From: Thermococcus sp.
GTDB taxonomy: Archaea; Methanobacteriota_B; Thermococci; Thermococcales; Thermococcaceae
Direction of reading: 5' to 3'
NCBI RefSeq assembly: GCF_015521605.1
Contig: NZ_WANV01000041.1
Span: 62,001-126,000, forward strand
Length of the DNA stretch: 64,000 nt
Shown here: positions 53,363 to 62,044 of the stretch, piece after piece
Layout: each line of letters starts with the position of its first letter
Position numbering within the stretch: position 1 is the stretch's first letter
Notes under the pieces: model-generated
Database searches by the model: none
Seen by the model: only the letters and a program-made list of their open reading frames with translations
Told to the model about the DNA's origin: nothing
Made by a program: the position numbers and the translations under genes

Positions 53363-53382
53363 AATATATCGGACGATATATT
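53363..53382. promoter_or_regulatory. PadR operator candidate at the exporter operon promoter
   Basis: AATATATC (53363-53370) and GATATATT (53375-53382) form a perfect 8-bp inverted repeat with spacer GGAC. Read on the minus strand, TATA-like CTTTTTAAG (about 53393-53385) lies just upstream, so the repeat overlaps the expected transcription start. That position and the AT-rich dyad fit autorepression by the PadR protein encoded 12 bp further on. Confidence 0.72.
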
Positions 53383-53445
53383 GCTTAAAAAGGTTGTGGT
53401 GGGAACTCTTATTACCCCCCATCACTATGATTCAGTGGTGATGGT

Positions 53446-53877
53446 ATGAGGCTCGTTCTAAGGCCCCTCTTCGAGGCCGAACTGCCGGCGGACTTCAGCG
53501 AGGTCATACGGAGCAAGCTCATGGGCACAGAGGTCAGAACGGGGGAGGAGATTGAGGTGGACCTTCTCGGAAAGCCGCTGCGCTTTAAGGTTCTCCTGGC
53601 CGAGCCTTCACCGCTGAAAGTCGAGAGAAATACAAGGATAGATTTCTCGACGGGGAGCGCCGAGGTCGTGGACTTTGAGTTTGACGAGCCGGTGAGTGAG
53701 GTGATCCCCTTCGATAAGGGGTTCGTCGTTGTGCTCGGAAGAAAGGTTCTGATTCTGAACCACACCGGGCAAAAGATTTATAGCGACGAGTTCGATGACC
53801 TTAACGGAGTTAGGGTCTCCAAAGGAACTGTGGTGATAATCCATGGGGGAAGCAAAATCAGGCTCGTTAAGCCTTGA
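53446..53877 (+). CDS. Small protein of unknown function upstream of nth
   Basis: A 143-residue soluble beta-rich protein. The first half (LRPLFEAELPADFSEVIRSK, EEIEVDLLGKPLRFKVLLAE) recalls double-psi or CDC48-N-like barrels; the second half has repeated short strands (EVIPFDKGFVVVLGRKVLIL). No family was assigned. GGTGATGG precedes ATG 53446. Its end overlaps nth by 35 bp, so the pair is translationally linked. Confidence 0.6.
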   Translation: MRLVLRPLFEAELPADFSEVIRSKLMGTEVRTGEEIEVDLLGKPLRFKVLLAEPSPLKVERNTRIDFSTGSAEVVDFEFDEPVSEVIPFDKGFVVVLGRKVLILNHTGQKIYSDEFDDLNGVRVSKGTVVIIHGGSKIRLVKP

Positions 53878-54574
53878 GAAGTTCACCTTTGACGAGGGCT
53901 GGGAGGAGAAGAAAAAAAGGGCTGAAAAAATCGTCGAGATTCTGATGGAAACCCATCCAAGGGAGAAGCTCCTAATCGGCGACCCTTACCGGACACTGAT
54001 ACACTGCATAATCTCACAGCGCATGAGGGACGAGGTGACATATAAGGTCTGGAAGGAGCTCTTCAGGAGATACGACGACATTGAGAGCATAGCGAAAACT
54101 CCCGTCGAGGAGATGCAGGAGTTTCTGAGAAGGAGCGGGGTTGGCCTCTGGAAGACCAAGGGAGAGTGGATAGTGAAGGCCTCCCGGATAATACTCGAAA
54201 AATACGGCGGAAAGGTGCCGGACGACATCGGCGAGCTCATGAAGCTGCCCGGCATCGGGAGGAAGTGCGCCAACATAGTCCTGGCTTACGGCTTCGGCAG
54301 GCAGGCGATTCCGGTCGACACCCACGTCAACAGGATAAGCAAGCGCCTCGGCCTCGCCCCGCCGAGGGTCGCCCCTGAGAAGGTGGAGGAGTACCTGGCG
54401 GAGCTCATCCCCTACGAGAAGTGGATCTACGTCAACCACGCGATGGTCGACCACGGGAAGAGGATATGCCACCCCCTAAGGCCTAAGTGCGACTCCTGCC
54501 CGCTGAGGGAGCTGTGCCCCTACGCTAAGGGACTGGTAACGGACGCGGATATAAAGGGGAAGGCTCGGGGTTAG
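53843..54574 (+). CDS. nth: Endonuclease III (DNA glycosylase/AP lyase)
   Basis: A 243-residue base-excision repair enzyme. The helix-hairpin-helix LPGIGRKCANIVL contains the catalytic Lys (GRK), and the catalytic Asp follows in PVDTHVNRIS. The C-terminal CHPLRPKCDSCPLRELC gives the C-x6-C-x2-C-x5-C pattern for a 4Fe-4S cluster. It removes oxidised pyrimidines and nicks abasic sites. An N-terminal extension of about 15 residues overlaps the upstream gene. Its stop overlaps the convergent gene at 54571. Confidence 0.94.
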   Translation: MGEAKSGSLSLEKFTFDEGWEEKKKRAEKIVEILMETHPREKLLIGDPYRTLIHCIISQRMRDEVTYKVWKELFRRYDDIESIAKTPVEEMQEFLRRSGVGLWKTKGEWIVKASRIILEKYGGKVPDDIGELMKLPGIGRKCANIVLAYGFGRQAIPVDTHVNRISKRLGLAPPRVAPEKVEEYLAELIPYEKWIYVNHAMVDHGKRICHPLRPKCDSCPLRELCPYAKGLVTDADIKGKARG

Positions 54575-55299
54575 CACTCGTAGGGGCAGTTTTCAAACCC
54601 ATACAGGCGATAAACCGCCGGGATCTCTATCTCAATCTTCCTCTTCTCCGATTTAAAGAATCCAGTCCTTACGAGATATTCGATTTCCAGCCTGAACCTC
54701 ACCCTGGCCTCAATGGTCATTCCGCCACCACGCCTCCTGACGTCGAGGGGAATCTTGGGGGTAAGGTCAAGGGAGTTGCCCCAGCTCGGCTTCAGCGCCT
54801 CGGCCCTGATGGCCTGCCAGATTTCGAGACCGGGCACGGGAGTTTCGGTCACCTCAAAACTGCCGTCTGGGGTTTTGAAGTACATGACCCCCACTTGGGT
54901 CGGGAATATCGGATCCACCGAGACGTTGCTCACGTTCTCCACCACGAAAAGTACACGCCTTATAGCTACCGACTCGTTCCTCGGCCTGAGATGGAGGACG
55001 AACTCACCCGATATCGGAAAATCGTCACAGCCCACGTTCCTCATGGCCACCGGAGAGTAAGAGAACGCAATAAAGATATCGCTCCAGTTCCTGAAAGAGT
55101 AAAAGCCCAGCAACTTTTCCCTGCCCAGAATACACGAGAGATTGCTCGCGTTTATGTTAAATGTCCAGGTTGCCAGCGTGATCTCCTCCGTGTCCCCGGG
55201 GGAATAGAGGGTTCTTTCGTGTAGCCACACCATCGAGTATGTCATCAGTACGGCAACCAAAAGTCCTGCGAGGAAGGCCTTGTCCATCCGCGTCGGCAT
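54571..55299 (-). CDS. Membrane-anchored extracellular protein of unknown function
   Basis: A protein of about 242 residues with one N-terminal membrane helix (about residues 8-27) followed by a beta-rich extracellular domain with sequons (NAS, NWS, NES, NVS). Three Cys residues lie in the outer region and two at the very end (NCPYEC), suggesting disulfides. No family was recognised. Starts at 55314 (GTG), 55299 and 55287 are possible; TATA-like CTTTTTATTA near 55325 supports a leaderless start at 55299. Confidence 0.55.
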   Translation of the reverse strand: MPTRMDKAFLAGLLVAVLMTYSMVWLHERTLYSPGDTEEITLATWTFNINASNLSCILGREKLLGFYSFRNWSDIFIAFSYSPVAMRNVGCDDFPISGEFVLHLRPRNESVAIRRVLFVVENVSNVSVDPIFPTQVGVMYFKTPDGSFEVTETPVPGLEIWQAIRAEALKPSWGNSLDLTPKIPLDVRRRGGGMTIEARVRFRLEIEYLVRTGFFKSEKRKIEIEIPAVYRLYGFENCPYEC

Positions 55300-55347
55300 C
55301 GAGATAAGAACCACAGAGAATAATAAAAAGCTTTCGAATTAAGAAGG

Positions 55348-55926
55348 TTATTCCTCTTCCTCAACTTCCTCTCCCGCAAGCTTCCTCAGCCTGTCGAGGT
55401 CGGAGCCGACGGCTATGAGGACGTCCCCCTCCTGTATCGTGTCGTTCCTTCCGGGGTTGTAGATGTACCTGCTCCCCCTCTTTATCGCCAGTATCCTGGT
55501 TCCAATTTTGCTGGGGAGTTTGAGCTGTTCGAGGGTCTTGCCGTGGAGGATGGAGCCCTTCCTGACAGTTACCCTGCCGAGCTCCTCCTCGGTGTCCTCC
55601 ATTATCCTCCTGATTATCGGGTGGGGCTCGACGTCCCTCAGCACGAGGTCGGATATCTTGTAGGCGGCATCGCTTATCTGCTCGTTTATCTCCGCCATGT
55701 CGATGACGCTGAGGAGCTTCAGCGGGTCGTCCTCCTTCTTGGCGAGGAGCAGGGCGAGCCTTTTGACCCTGAGTGTGAGCTCATCCATGCGCTCTTCGAG
55801 GAGGTAGACCTCTTCCGCGATGTCCTCGCTGTTGTACATGACCGACGAGAAGGCAAGGTCGACCATAAGTGAGGAGAGGTCCTTCATCTCGATGAGGCAG
55901 TTCCTAATCTGCTCAAGCTCATTCAT
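55348..55926 (-). CDS. PhoU-RCK_C (TrkA-C) regulatory protein 2
   Basis: A 192-residue cytosolic protein. Residues 1-105 form a PhoU-like three-helix bundle and residues 110-185 a TrkA-C/RCK_C ligand-binding domain (GSILHGKTLEQL, RILAIKRGSRYIYNP, GDVLIAVGS). Such proteins gate or regulate ion transporters in response to ions or nucleotides. It overlaps its paralogue upstream by 8 bp and has GGTGAT before its ATG. Both are encoded divergently from the MgtE-like transporter. Confidence 0.82.
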   Translation of the reverse strand: MNELEQIRNCLIEMKDLSSLMVDLAFSSVMYNSEDIAEEVYLLEERMDELTLRVKRLALLLAKKEDDPLKLLSVIDMAEINEQISDAAYKISDLVLRDVEPHPIIRRIMEDTEEELGRVTVRKGSILHGKTLEQLKLPSKIGTRILAIKRGSRYIYNPGRNDTIQEGDVLIAVGSDLDRLRKLAGEEVEEEE

Positions 55927-56527
55927 TGCCCATCACCTTGATGTTGCCCCTCGCTATCTCCTTGAGGTAGTCTATTGACGTGGCCGTTCCCCTCCCGATG
56001 AGAATGTCCCCGGGAAATATCTTGAAGTCCCCGTCGGGGTCGAAGATCCAGCGCTTTCCACGTCTCACAGCCACGATCCACACACCTGTGTTGGTTGCAA
56101 GGTCGAGCTCCTCCAGGGTTCTGCCCACCAGCACCGAATCGGCGGAGACGTAGATTTTACCTATTATCTCCTCGCTTCCCAGTATAGCCTCGGTTATGAC
56201 CGGGTGAAGCTCCACACCTTCCAGAACCATCTTCGCCAGGTCTGCGGCAGCGTTTGACATGTCATCTATCGCGTGCGCCATGTGGAGTATGGAGGTTATC
56301 TGCTCAGCCTCCTTGGGGTTTCTCGCGGCCAGAACCGCGTGAACCATGAGGTGGTAGTTGAGCAGATCGAGGTACTCCTCAAGCTCAAGCACTTCCTCGG
56401 CCATCTCCTCCTCGTTGAAGAGTATCGAGGAGTAGGCCAGGTCAACCATCAGCTCAGCCGTGTTCTTCATCTCCACGAAGATGTCCTTAACGTTCCTGGG
56501 AACCTCGATTTCGTCCCACTCTTCCAC
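55919..56527 (-). CDS. PhoU-RCK_C (TrkA-C) regulatory protein 1
   Basis: A 202-residue paralogue of the following gene with the same two-domain layout: PhoU-like helices to about residue 110, then TrkA-C (DSVLVGRTLEELDLATNTGV, GDILIGRGTA). The start is GTG 56527 with GGTGAG eight to ten bases upstream. The shared EEVxxLEE helix motif supports a heterodimer with the downstream protein. The intergenic region to the transporter gene at 56638 is only 110 bp, so shared control is plausible. Confidence 0.82.
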   Translation of the reverse strand: MEEWDEIEVPRNVKDIFVEMKNTAELMVDLAYSSILFNEEEMAEEVLELEEYLDLLNYHLMVHAVLAARNPKEAEQITSILHMAHAIDDMSNAAADLAKMVLEGVELHPVITEAILGSEEIIGKIYVSADSVLVGRTLEELDLATNTGVWIVAVRRGKRWIFDPDGDFKIFPGDILIGRGTATSIDYLKEIARGNIKVMGNE

Positions 56528-56637
56528 CCGGCTCTCACCGATGGGGGAAAAGATGGGAAATCTTATTTAGTTTTCGCCTTCGAAAAGTTTAATACCCGCA
56601 AAGGTCAATGCTTACGGGGTGAAGGCAATGGAGAGTG

Positions 56638-57831
56638 ATGGCAGTGATCGGCGGAGAGGTCAGGGCAGAGCTGAGGGAGAAGGTCAGGGAAGCCTACAGG
56701 GTTACGCTACCGTCCCTGTTCACCTCACAGATATTCGGCCTCTTCGGGGGCACTTTTCTGGGCAAGTACTTTGAAGTGATAAGGACCCAGTTTCCCGGCC
56801 TTCTCGTGGTTCTTCCTGGTATGATGGGCCTCCGCGGGAACGTTTTTGGTTCAATGGCCTCGCGCTTCTCCACGATGCTCTACCTCGGTGACCTTGAACC
56901 TTCCCTGCGTGACAAAAAGGTTCTCAAGGAGATAGTCCTTAGGATGCTCATCTCGCTCATCCCCATCTTCCTTCTCTGGGCCATCGGCGTCGCCACTGGA
57001 ATAAAGAAGAACGCCCTTGACGTCCTCCTCATAGTCATAACCTCTACGATACTGGTTTCCTTCATCCTGGGCTACTTCACATCCTTCGTGACGATATTCT
57101 CCTTCAGGCGCGGTACCGACCCTGACAGTGTTGCCGCTCCGCTCGTCGCCTCGATGGGTGACTTCCTGACCGTTCCATCACTCGTCCTCTTCATCCTCCT
57201 CATAGAAGAGTCCCCCAAAGCTTTCAGGCTCTTCAACTACACTATGATACTCCTCTTCCTCATCGTGGCCGCTATAAGCAGGGTAAGGAAGGCGGAGTTC
57301 CTTGAGCTGAAGCAGGTCTTCATCACGATAACCGGCCTTGCACTTCTATCCACCATATCAGGTTCGCTGCTGGCCAGGTTCAGCGGGATCATCCAGGCCT
57401 CGGTGGTACTGAGCTTTATCTATCCCTCGCTTCTCAGCTCCTTCGGGAACTACGGGTCGATTATAGCAGCCAAGACCTCGACGAAGCTCCACCTCGGTGA
57501 GATAGAGAGCTTCCTCTGTCCGAAGGCCTTCACCGACATACTCGCCCTCTTTGCGACGGCGCCAGTCATAGGAACCACAATGCTCATCATAGGAATAGCC
57601 CTCGTAAAGCTGACGACGGGAATGACCGTTCCACGCTCGGCCTGGCTCGTTGCCCTAACGTACCCCTTCATGGCCCTCTTTATAATGCTCTACTCCTACA
57701 CGATATCCTATTTCATCTTCCAGAAGAACATCGACCCAGACCACGTGGCGATACCCCTCATATCCAACAACAGCGACATATTCGGCACGCTTTATGTCGT
57801 GCTTATGGCTAAAATGATAGCGGGTGGTTGA
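56638..57831 (+). CDS. MgtE/SLC41-like divalent cation transporter
   Basis: A 397-residue membrane protein with about ten helices in two homologous halves. Each half has the MgtE-type pattern: LPGMMGLRGNVFGSMASRF with DPDSVAAPLVASMGDF, and YPSLLSSFGNYGSIIAAKTS with DPDHVAIPLISNNSDI. It lacks the cytoplasmic N and CBS domains of bacterial MgtE, so regulation probably comes from outside, perhaps the divergent PhoU-RCK_C pair. ATG 56638 is chosen (GTG 56635 and 56644 are alternatives). An out-of-frame ATG at 56628 has the better ribosome site. Confidence 0.85.
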   Translation: MAVIGGEVRAELREKVREAYRVTLPSLFTSQIFGLFGGTFLGKYFEVIRTQFPGLLVVLPGMMGLRGNVFGSMASRFSTMLYLGDLEPSLRDKKVLKEIVLRMLISLIPIFLLWAIGVATGIKKNALDVLLIVITSTILVSFILGYFTSFVTIFSFRRGTDPDSVAAPLVASMGDFLTVPSLVLFILLIEESPKAFRLFNYTMILLFLIVAAISRVRKAEFLELKQVFITITGLALLSTISGSLLARFSGIIQASVVLSFIYPSLLSSFGNYGSIIAAKTSTKLHLGEIESFLCPKAFTDILALFATAPVIGTTMLIIGIALVKLTTGMTVPRSAWLVALTYPFMALFIMLYSYTISYFIFQKNIDPDHVAIPLISNNSDIFGTLYVVLMAKMIAGG

Positions 57832-58599
57832 ATGATCGGGCTGTCCATGACGGCTTATCACTGGAAAGACCTCTCCCGGTTTGAGGAATGGGCCAGGACT
57901 GCGAAGAGAGCTGGCTTCGATTACATCGAAATCCTGAGTGAATGGCCGCACTACCTGAGCAGGGACAACCGCCGCCTTTTTGGGGAAGTCCTAGAGTCCC
58001 TCGGCATGAAAGGAACCGTCCATGCCCCCTTCAGCGACGTCAACATAGGCTCGTTCAACGAGAGGCTGAGGCAGGCCTCGCTGGAAGTGGTCAGGGAAAC
58101 CATAGAGCTGGCCGCAGAGCTGGGGGCCATTTCGGTCACTATTCATCCCGGACACTGTTCGCCCGTGAGCATGAAAAACAGAAGGAGATACCTCGAAATA
58201 CACAGGGAGTCCCTCAGGACAGTTGCTAAATGGGGCGCTGAGTACGGGGTCAGGGTTGGGGTCGAGAACATGCCCCGCTTCCCCATCCTGGACGCCCAGA
58301 CGTGTGAGAGGCTCCGGGAGCTGGTGGAGGATATTGAGATAGGGGTGACCTTTGACGTCGGTCACCTCAACACCACGACCGGGAAATTCGAGCGTTTCCT
58401 CGACGTCTTTAGGGACAGGATAATCCACGTCCACCTCCATGACAACTCCGGAGAAAGGGACGAGCACCTCGCCCTGGGGGACGGAACAGTCCCCTGGGTC
58501 AAGGTGATTCCAAGGCTCCCGAAGACGACGTGGACCCTCGAAGTCAACGACATTGAATCTGCCCGGAGAAGCCTCGAATTTTTGAAAAGTCTGCATTGA
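57832..58599 (+). CDS. Sugar-phosphate isomerase/epimerase-like TIM barrel protein
   Basis: A 255-residue AP-endonuclease-2/xylose-isomerase-like TIM barrel. Metal-ligand candidates occur at the expected strand ends: HAPF, TIHPGH, GVENMP (Glu), TFDVGHLN (Asp, His), HVHLHDN and the final TLEVND (Glu). The substrate is unknown; the family includes sugar epimerases and endonuclease IV relatives. It starts on the base after the transporter stop, so it is translated from the same mRNA. No ribosome site separate from the end of the previous gene is needed (GGTGGTTGA). Confidence 0.82.
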   Translation: MIGLSMTAYHWKDLSRFEEWARTAKRAGFDYIEILSEWPHYLSRDNRRLFGEVLESLGMKGTVHAPFSDVNIGSFNERLRQASLEVVRETIELAAELGAISVTIHPGHCSPVSMKNRRRYLEIHRESLRTVAKWGAEYGVRVGVENMPRFPILDAQTCERLRELVEDIEIGVTFDVGHLNTTTGKFERFLDVFRDRIIHVHLHDNSGERDEHLALGDGTVPWVKVIPRLPKTTWTLEVNDIESARRSLEFLKSLH

Positions 58600-58702
58600 T
58601 GGACGTTTCAGTTCATTGGCGTCCAATTTTTACAAAACGCAACTCTTTTATACATTTAAACAGAAATTCTTGCGAGAAGCAGTTTCTGGCGGAGGGATAG
58701 GA

Positions 58703-60121
58703 ATGGTGGAAAAGATAGTGGAGGACATGAGGCCCTTCTTCGACCCGAAGGCCGTCGCTATCATCGGTGCAACCAACAAGAAGGGTAAGGTTGGAAACGT
58801 CATTTTTGAGAACTTCAAGATGAACAAAGAGAGGGGCATCTTTAAGGGCAACATATATCCGGTGAACCCCAAGCTCGACGAGATCGATGGATACAGGGTG
58901 TACAAGAGCGTCGAGGAGCTCCCTGAGGACACTGACCTGGCTGTTATCTCAATTCCGGCACCGTTCGTTCCGGACACGATGAGGCAGATAGCAAAGAAGG
59001 GGATAAAGTCCGTCATAATAATCACCGGCGGTTTCGGTGAGCTCGGCGAAGAGGGCAAGAAGCTGGAGCGCGAGATACTTGAGATAGCCCGCGAAAACGG
59101 GATAAGGATCATCGGTCCCAACTGTGTCGGTGTCTACGTCCCGGACACCGGCGTTGACACGGTATTCCTGCCTGAGAGCAAGATGGACAGACCGAAGAGC
59201 GGGCCCATCGCTTTCGTCAGCCAGAGCGGTGCCTTTGCCGCCGCTATGCTCGATTGGGCGGCGATGGCAGGCATAGGCATAGGAAAGATGGTTAGCTACG
59301 GCAACAAGCTCGACGTTGACGACGCAGACCTGATGGAATACTTCATCCACGACGAGAGCATAAAGGTCGTCACCTTCTACATCGAGGGCGTTAAGGACGG
59401 AAGGAAGTTCATCGAGAGCGCGAGGAGGATAACCAGGGTCAAGCCGGTCATAGCCCTCAAGAGCGGGAGAACCGAGTACGGCGCCAAAGCCGCATCGTCC
59501 CACACCGGCTCTCTGGCCGGAGCGGACACGATTTACGACGCCGTCTTCAAGCAGACCGGGATTATCCGCGCCGAGGACTTCGAGCACATGTTCGACCTCG
59601 CGAAGGCCTTTGCGGCTTTGAAGGACAAGCTCCCGAAGGGTGACAGGATAGGCATCATCACCGACGGCGGTGGAGCGGGCGTCATGGCCAGCGATGCGGT
59701 GGCAAAGTTCGGCCTCAGGATGGCCGACCTCAGCGAAGAGACGCTCAAGTTCCTCAAGGAGAACTTCCCGCCGCACGCTGTGGCGGGGAACCCAACCGAC
59801 GTCGTAGGCGACACCGACGCCGAGAGGTACAGAATCGCCATCGAGGGCTTTGTGAACGACCCGAACGTCGATGCGATAGTCGTTATAGTCCTCTTCCAGG
59901 TTCCGCTCCTTGAGGAGGAGAAGATAATCGACATCCTCGCGGAGTACCAGAAGAAGAGCGACAAGCCCATAGTCGCGGTTGCAATGGGTGGTAAGAAGAC
60001 CGACTATTACGCAAAGATGCTTGAGGACAAGGGAGTTCCGGTTTATCCGACCCCCGAGAGGGGTGTCCGCGCCCTGGCCGGTCTTGTCAAATATGCTGAA
60101 TACCTCAGGAGGGGTGCTTAG
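58703..60121 (+). CDS. NDP-forming acyl-CoA synthetase alpha subunit
   Basis: A 472-residue subunit of the archaeal enzyme that converts acyl-CoA, ADP and phosphate into acid, ATP and CoA, the main ATP-yielding step of peptide and sugar fermentation in these organisms. It has a CoA-binding domain (AVAIIGATNKKGKVGN), ligase domains and the phosphohistidine site ASSHTGSLAGAD (His near 267). ATG 58703 has GGAGGGATAG upstream; the longer frame from 58616 does not. TATA-like CTTTTATAC lies near 58645. The preferred acid (acetate, aryl acids, succinate) cannot be told. Confidence 0.92.
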   Translation: MVEKIVEDMRPFFDPKAVAIIGATNKKGKVGNVIFENFKMNKERGIFKGNIYPVNPKLDEIDGYRVYKSVEELPEDTDLAVISIPAPFVPDTMRQIAKKGIKSVIIITGGFGELGEEGKKLEREILEIARENGIRIIGPNCVGVYVPDTGVDTVFLPESKMDRPKSGPIAFVSQSGAFAAAMLDWAAMAGIGIGKMVSYGNKLDVDDADLMEYFIHDESIKVVTFYIEGVKDGRKFIESARRITRVKPVIALKSGRTEYGAKAASSHTGSLAGADTIYDAVFKQTGIIRAEDFEHMFDLAKAFAALKDKLPKGDRIGIITDGGGAGVMASDAVAKFGLRMADLSEETLKFLKENFPPHAVAGNPTDVVGDTDAERYRIAIEGFVNDPNVDAIVVIVLFQVPLLEEEKIIDILAEYQKKSDKPIVAVAMGGKKTDYYAKMLEDKGVPVYPTPERGVRALAGLVKYAEYLRRGA

Positions 60122-60147
60122 CCCCTTAATCTTTCGGTGGTGGTATC

Positions 60148-60870
60148 ATGAAGGAGGAAGCCCTTAAAGTTATTAAGGAAGTTTTGGCCTCCGGCAGGAC
60201 TTCGCTCGTTGAGTACGAGGCGAAGCAGGTGCTCAAGGCCTACGGCCTTCCCGTTCCGGAGGAAAAGCTCGCGAAGACCCTTGAGGAGGCACTTAAGTAC
60301 GCCGAAGAAATCGGCTATCCCGTCGCCATGAAGCTTATGTCACCGCAGATTCTCCACAAAAGCGACGCCAAGGTAGTTCTCCTCAACATAAAGACCCCCG
60401 AGGAGCTCAAGGAGAAGTGGGAGGTTATCCACGAGAACGCCAGGAAGTACCGCCCGGATGCCGAAATCCTGGGTGTTCTCATTGCACCGATGCTCAAGGT
60501 CGGGAGGGAAATCATCATAGGCGTCACCGAGGACCCGCAGTTCGGCCACGCCATAATGTTCGGCCTCGGTGGGATATTCGTGGAGGTTCTCAAGGACGTC
60601 ACCTTCCGCATAGTACCGATAACCGAGCGCGATGCTAGGAAGATGATCCAGGAGATAAAGAGCTACCCGATTCTCGCGGGAGCGCGCGGTGAGGAGCCGG
60701 CGGACATAGACGCCATAGTTAACCTTCTCCTCAAGGTCAGCGAGCTCGTCGACGACCTCAGAGAATACATCAAGGAGATGGACCTCAACCCGGTCTTCGT
60801 CTACGAGAAGGGCAAGGGCGCAGTCGTCGTCGATGCAAGGATAATCGTCAAAGAACCGAAGGGATGCTGA
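60148..60870 (+). CDS. NDP-forming acyl-CoA synthetase beta subunit
   Basis: A 240-residue ATP-grasp subunit that transfers phosphate between the alpha-subunit histidine and ADP. Typical segments are YEAKQVLKAYGLPVP, PVAMKLMSPQILHKSDAKVV, FGLGGIFVEVLKDVTFR and the C-terminal EMDLNPVFVYEKG. It is 26 bp downstream of the alpha gene with GGTGGTGG before the ATG, so the two subunits are co-expressed; in some relatives they are unlinked. Confidence 0.93.
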   Translation: MKEEALKVIKEVLASGRTSLVEYEAKQVLKAYGLPVPEEKLAKTLEEALKYAEEIGYPVAMKLMSPQILHKSDAKVVLLNIKTPEELKEKWEVIHENARKYRPDAEILGVLIAPMLKVGREIIIGVTEDPQFGHAIMFGLGGIFVEVLKDVTFRIVPITERDARKMIQEIKSYPILAGARGEEPADIDAIVNLLLKVSELVDDLREYIKEMDLNPVFVYEKGKGAVVVDARIIVKEPKGC

Positions 60871-60892
60871 ACCACGCGGCATCTGAAATCCT

Positions 60893-62026
60893 TCAGTCAC
60901 CTTCCCTTTTTTGAACCTTGTTCCTGCCCACTGCAAACAGGAAGAGCGCCAGGGATGCCATTCCAAAGAGCCCTATGAAAGCAAAGCCAATTCTGAAGCC
61001 AAGGAACCCCACCAAAACCGGCCCCAGCGCCTGACCGATGTCCTTTATGCTCTCCAGAAAGCCTAGGGCCGTCCCCCGGAGCCGTGACACCTCTGCGGCG
61101 AGGGGCTTTGTCGAGGCCTCGCTTATTGAAGCCCCCACCGAAAACGCAACCGCCGCGAACACGACCAACCACAGTGAGTCGGAGAGCGAAAAGACCAGCA
61201 TCGCAAGTCCGACGATGCTCATGCCGATAACTATGGGCTTTGTCCTGCCGATCCTGTCGCTCAGGTAACCCGCGTAGGGCTTAACCACCGCCATGATTGC
61301 GACTTCAACAGCCAGTATCATTCCCGAGAGCCAGGGCCTGTCCTGGAGGTAGTAAAAAAGGGGAAGGAATGTCTCTATTCCCTGGTAGGCCATATAAATC
61401 GCTGCGTCAAGGAGACCGATTAGGAGGAGTTCCCAGCTGAACGAGAGTTCAAACCGCTGGAGCTCCCCTCCTGTGTCCGGAAACCTGAAGGTGAGGACAA
61501 AAACAAGCAATCCTGTCATGGAGCACAGGAGGAAGACCACGGAAAAGCCAAGGAGGTATATGATACCTCCCGCCAGAAGAGGTGCCAGCGCCCTGCCGAT
61601 GAGGGTGGAGGAGCTGAGGAGTCCCATGAAAGTGCCCTTTTTGTGGGGGTATATGTCGCTTATCAGGGCAAAAGAAACGGGGACAAAGATGGCGGTCGCG
61701 ACCCCATAGTAAATCCGAACCAGAGCGAGGGTCAGGGCATCGCCAGCCAAAAAGTACAGGAGGGGCGCGCTGAGGAACACAAAACCGCTCATTTTGAGGA
61801 GCTTTTTCCGGCCGTAGACATCGCTTAGAAGCCCGGAAGTGAAGTTTACGAAGATTCCGGTCACGGTTGAAGCAGCGGCCACGAGACCGATAGCCTCATT
61901 GCCGAGGCCAATGCTCCGGGCATAGAGGGGAAGGGTGGGGGACTTGCTCATTGTCGAGCCAAGAATCGCAAAGAACCCTGCGATAAGAATAAGGTGGAGG
62001 GCCCTGGATCGCGCCACAGGCAGCAT
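60893..62026 (-). CDS. MFS transporter
   Basis: A 377-residue major facilitator with 12 predicted helices. Family signature loops are visible: GLLSDVYGRKKLL between helices 2 and 3 and GYLSDRIGRTKPIV in the second half. It resembles drug or sugar efflux MFS proteins, but the substrate is unknown. Convergent with the acyl-CoA synthetase beta gene (22-bp gap); 18 bp downstream of the DUF257 pair on the same strand. Confidence 0.88.
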   Translation of the reverse strand: MLPVARSRALHLILIAGFFAILGSTMSKSPTLPLYARSIGLGNEAIGLVAAASTVTGIFVNFTSGLLSDVYGRKKLLKMSGFVFLSAPLLYFLAGDALTLALVRIYYGVATAIFVPVSFALISDIYPHKKGTFMGLLSSSTLIGRALAPLLAGGIIYLLGFSVVFLLCSMTGLLVFVLTFRFPDTGGELQRFELSFSWELLLIGLLDAAIYMAYQGIETFLPLFYYLQDRPWLSGMILAVEVAIMAVVKPYAGYLSDRIGRTKPIVIGMSIVGLAMLVFSLSDSLWLVVFAAVAFSVGASISEASTKPLAAEVSRLRGTALGFLESIKDIGQALGPVLVGFLGFRIGFAFIGLFGMASLALFLFAVGRNKVQKREGD

Positions 62027-62044
62027 CTCCGGCAGCCACGGACT

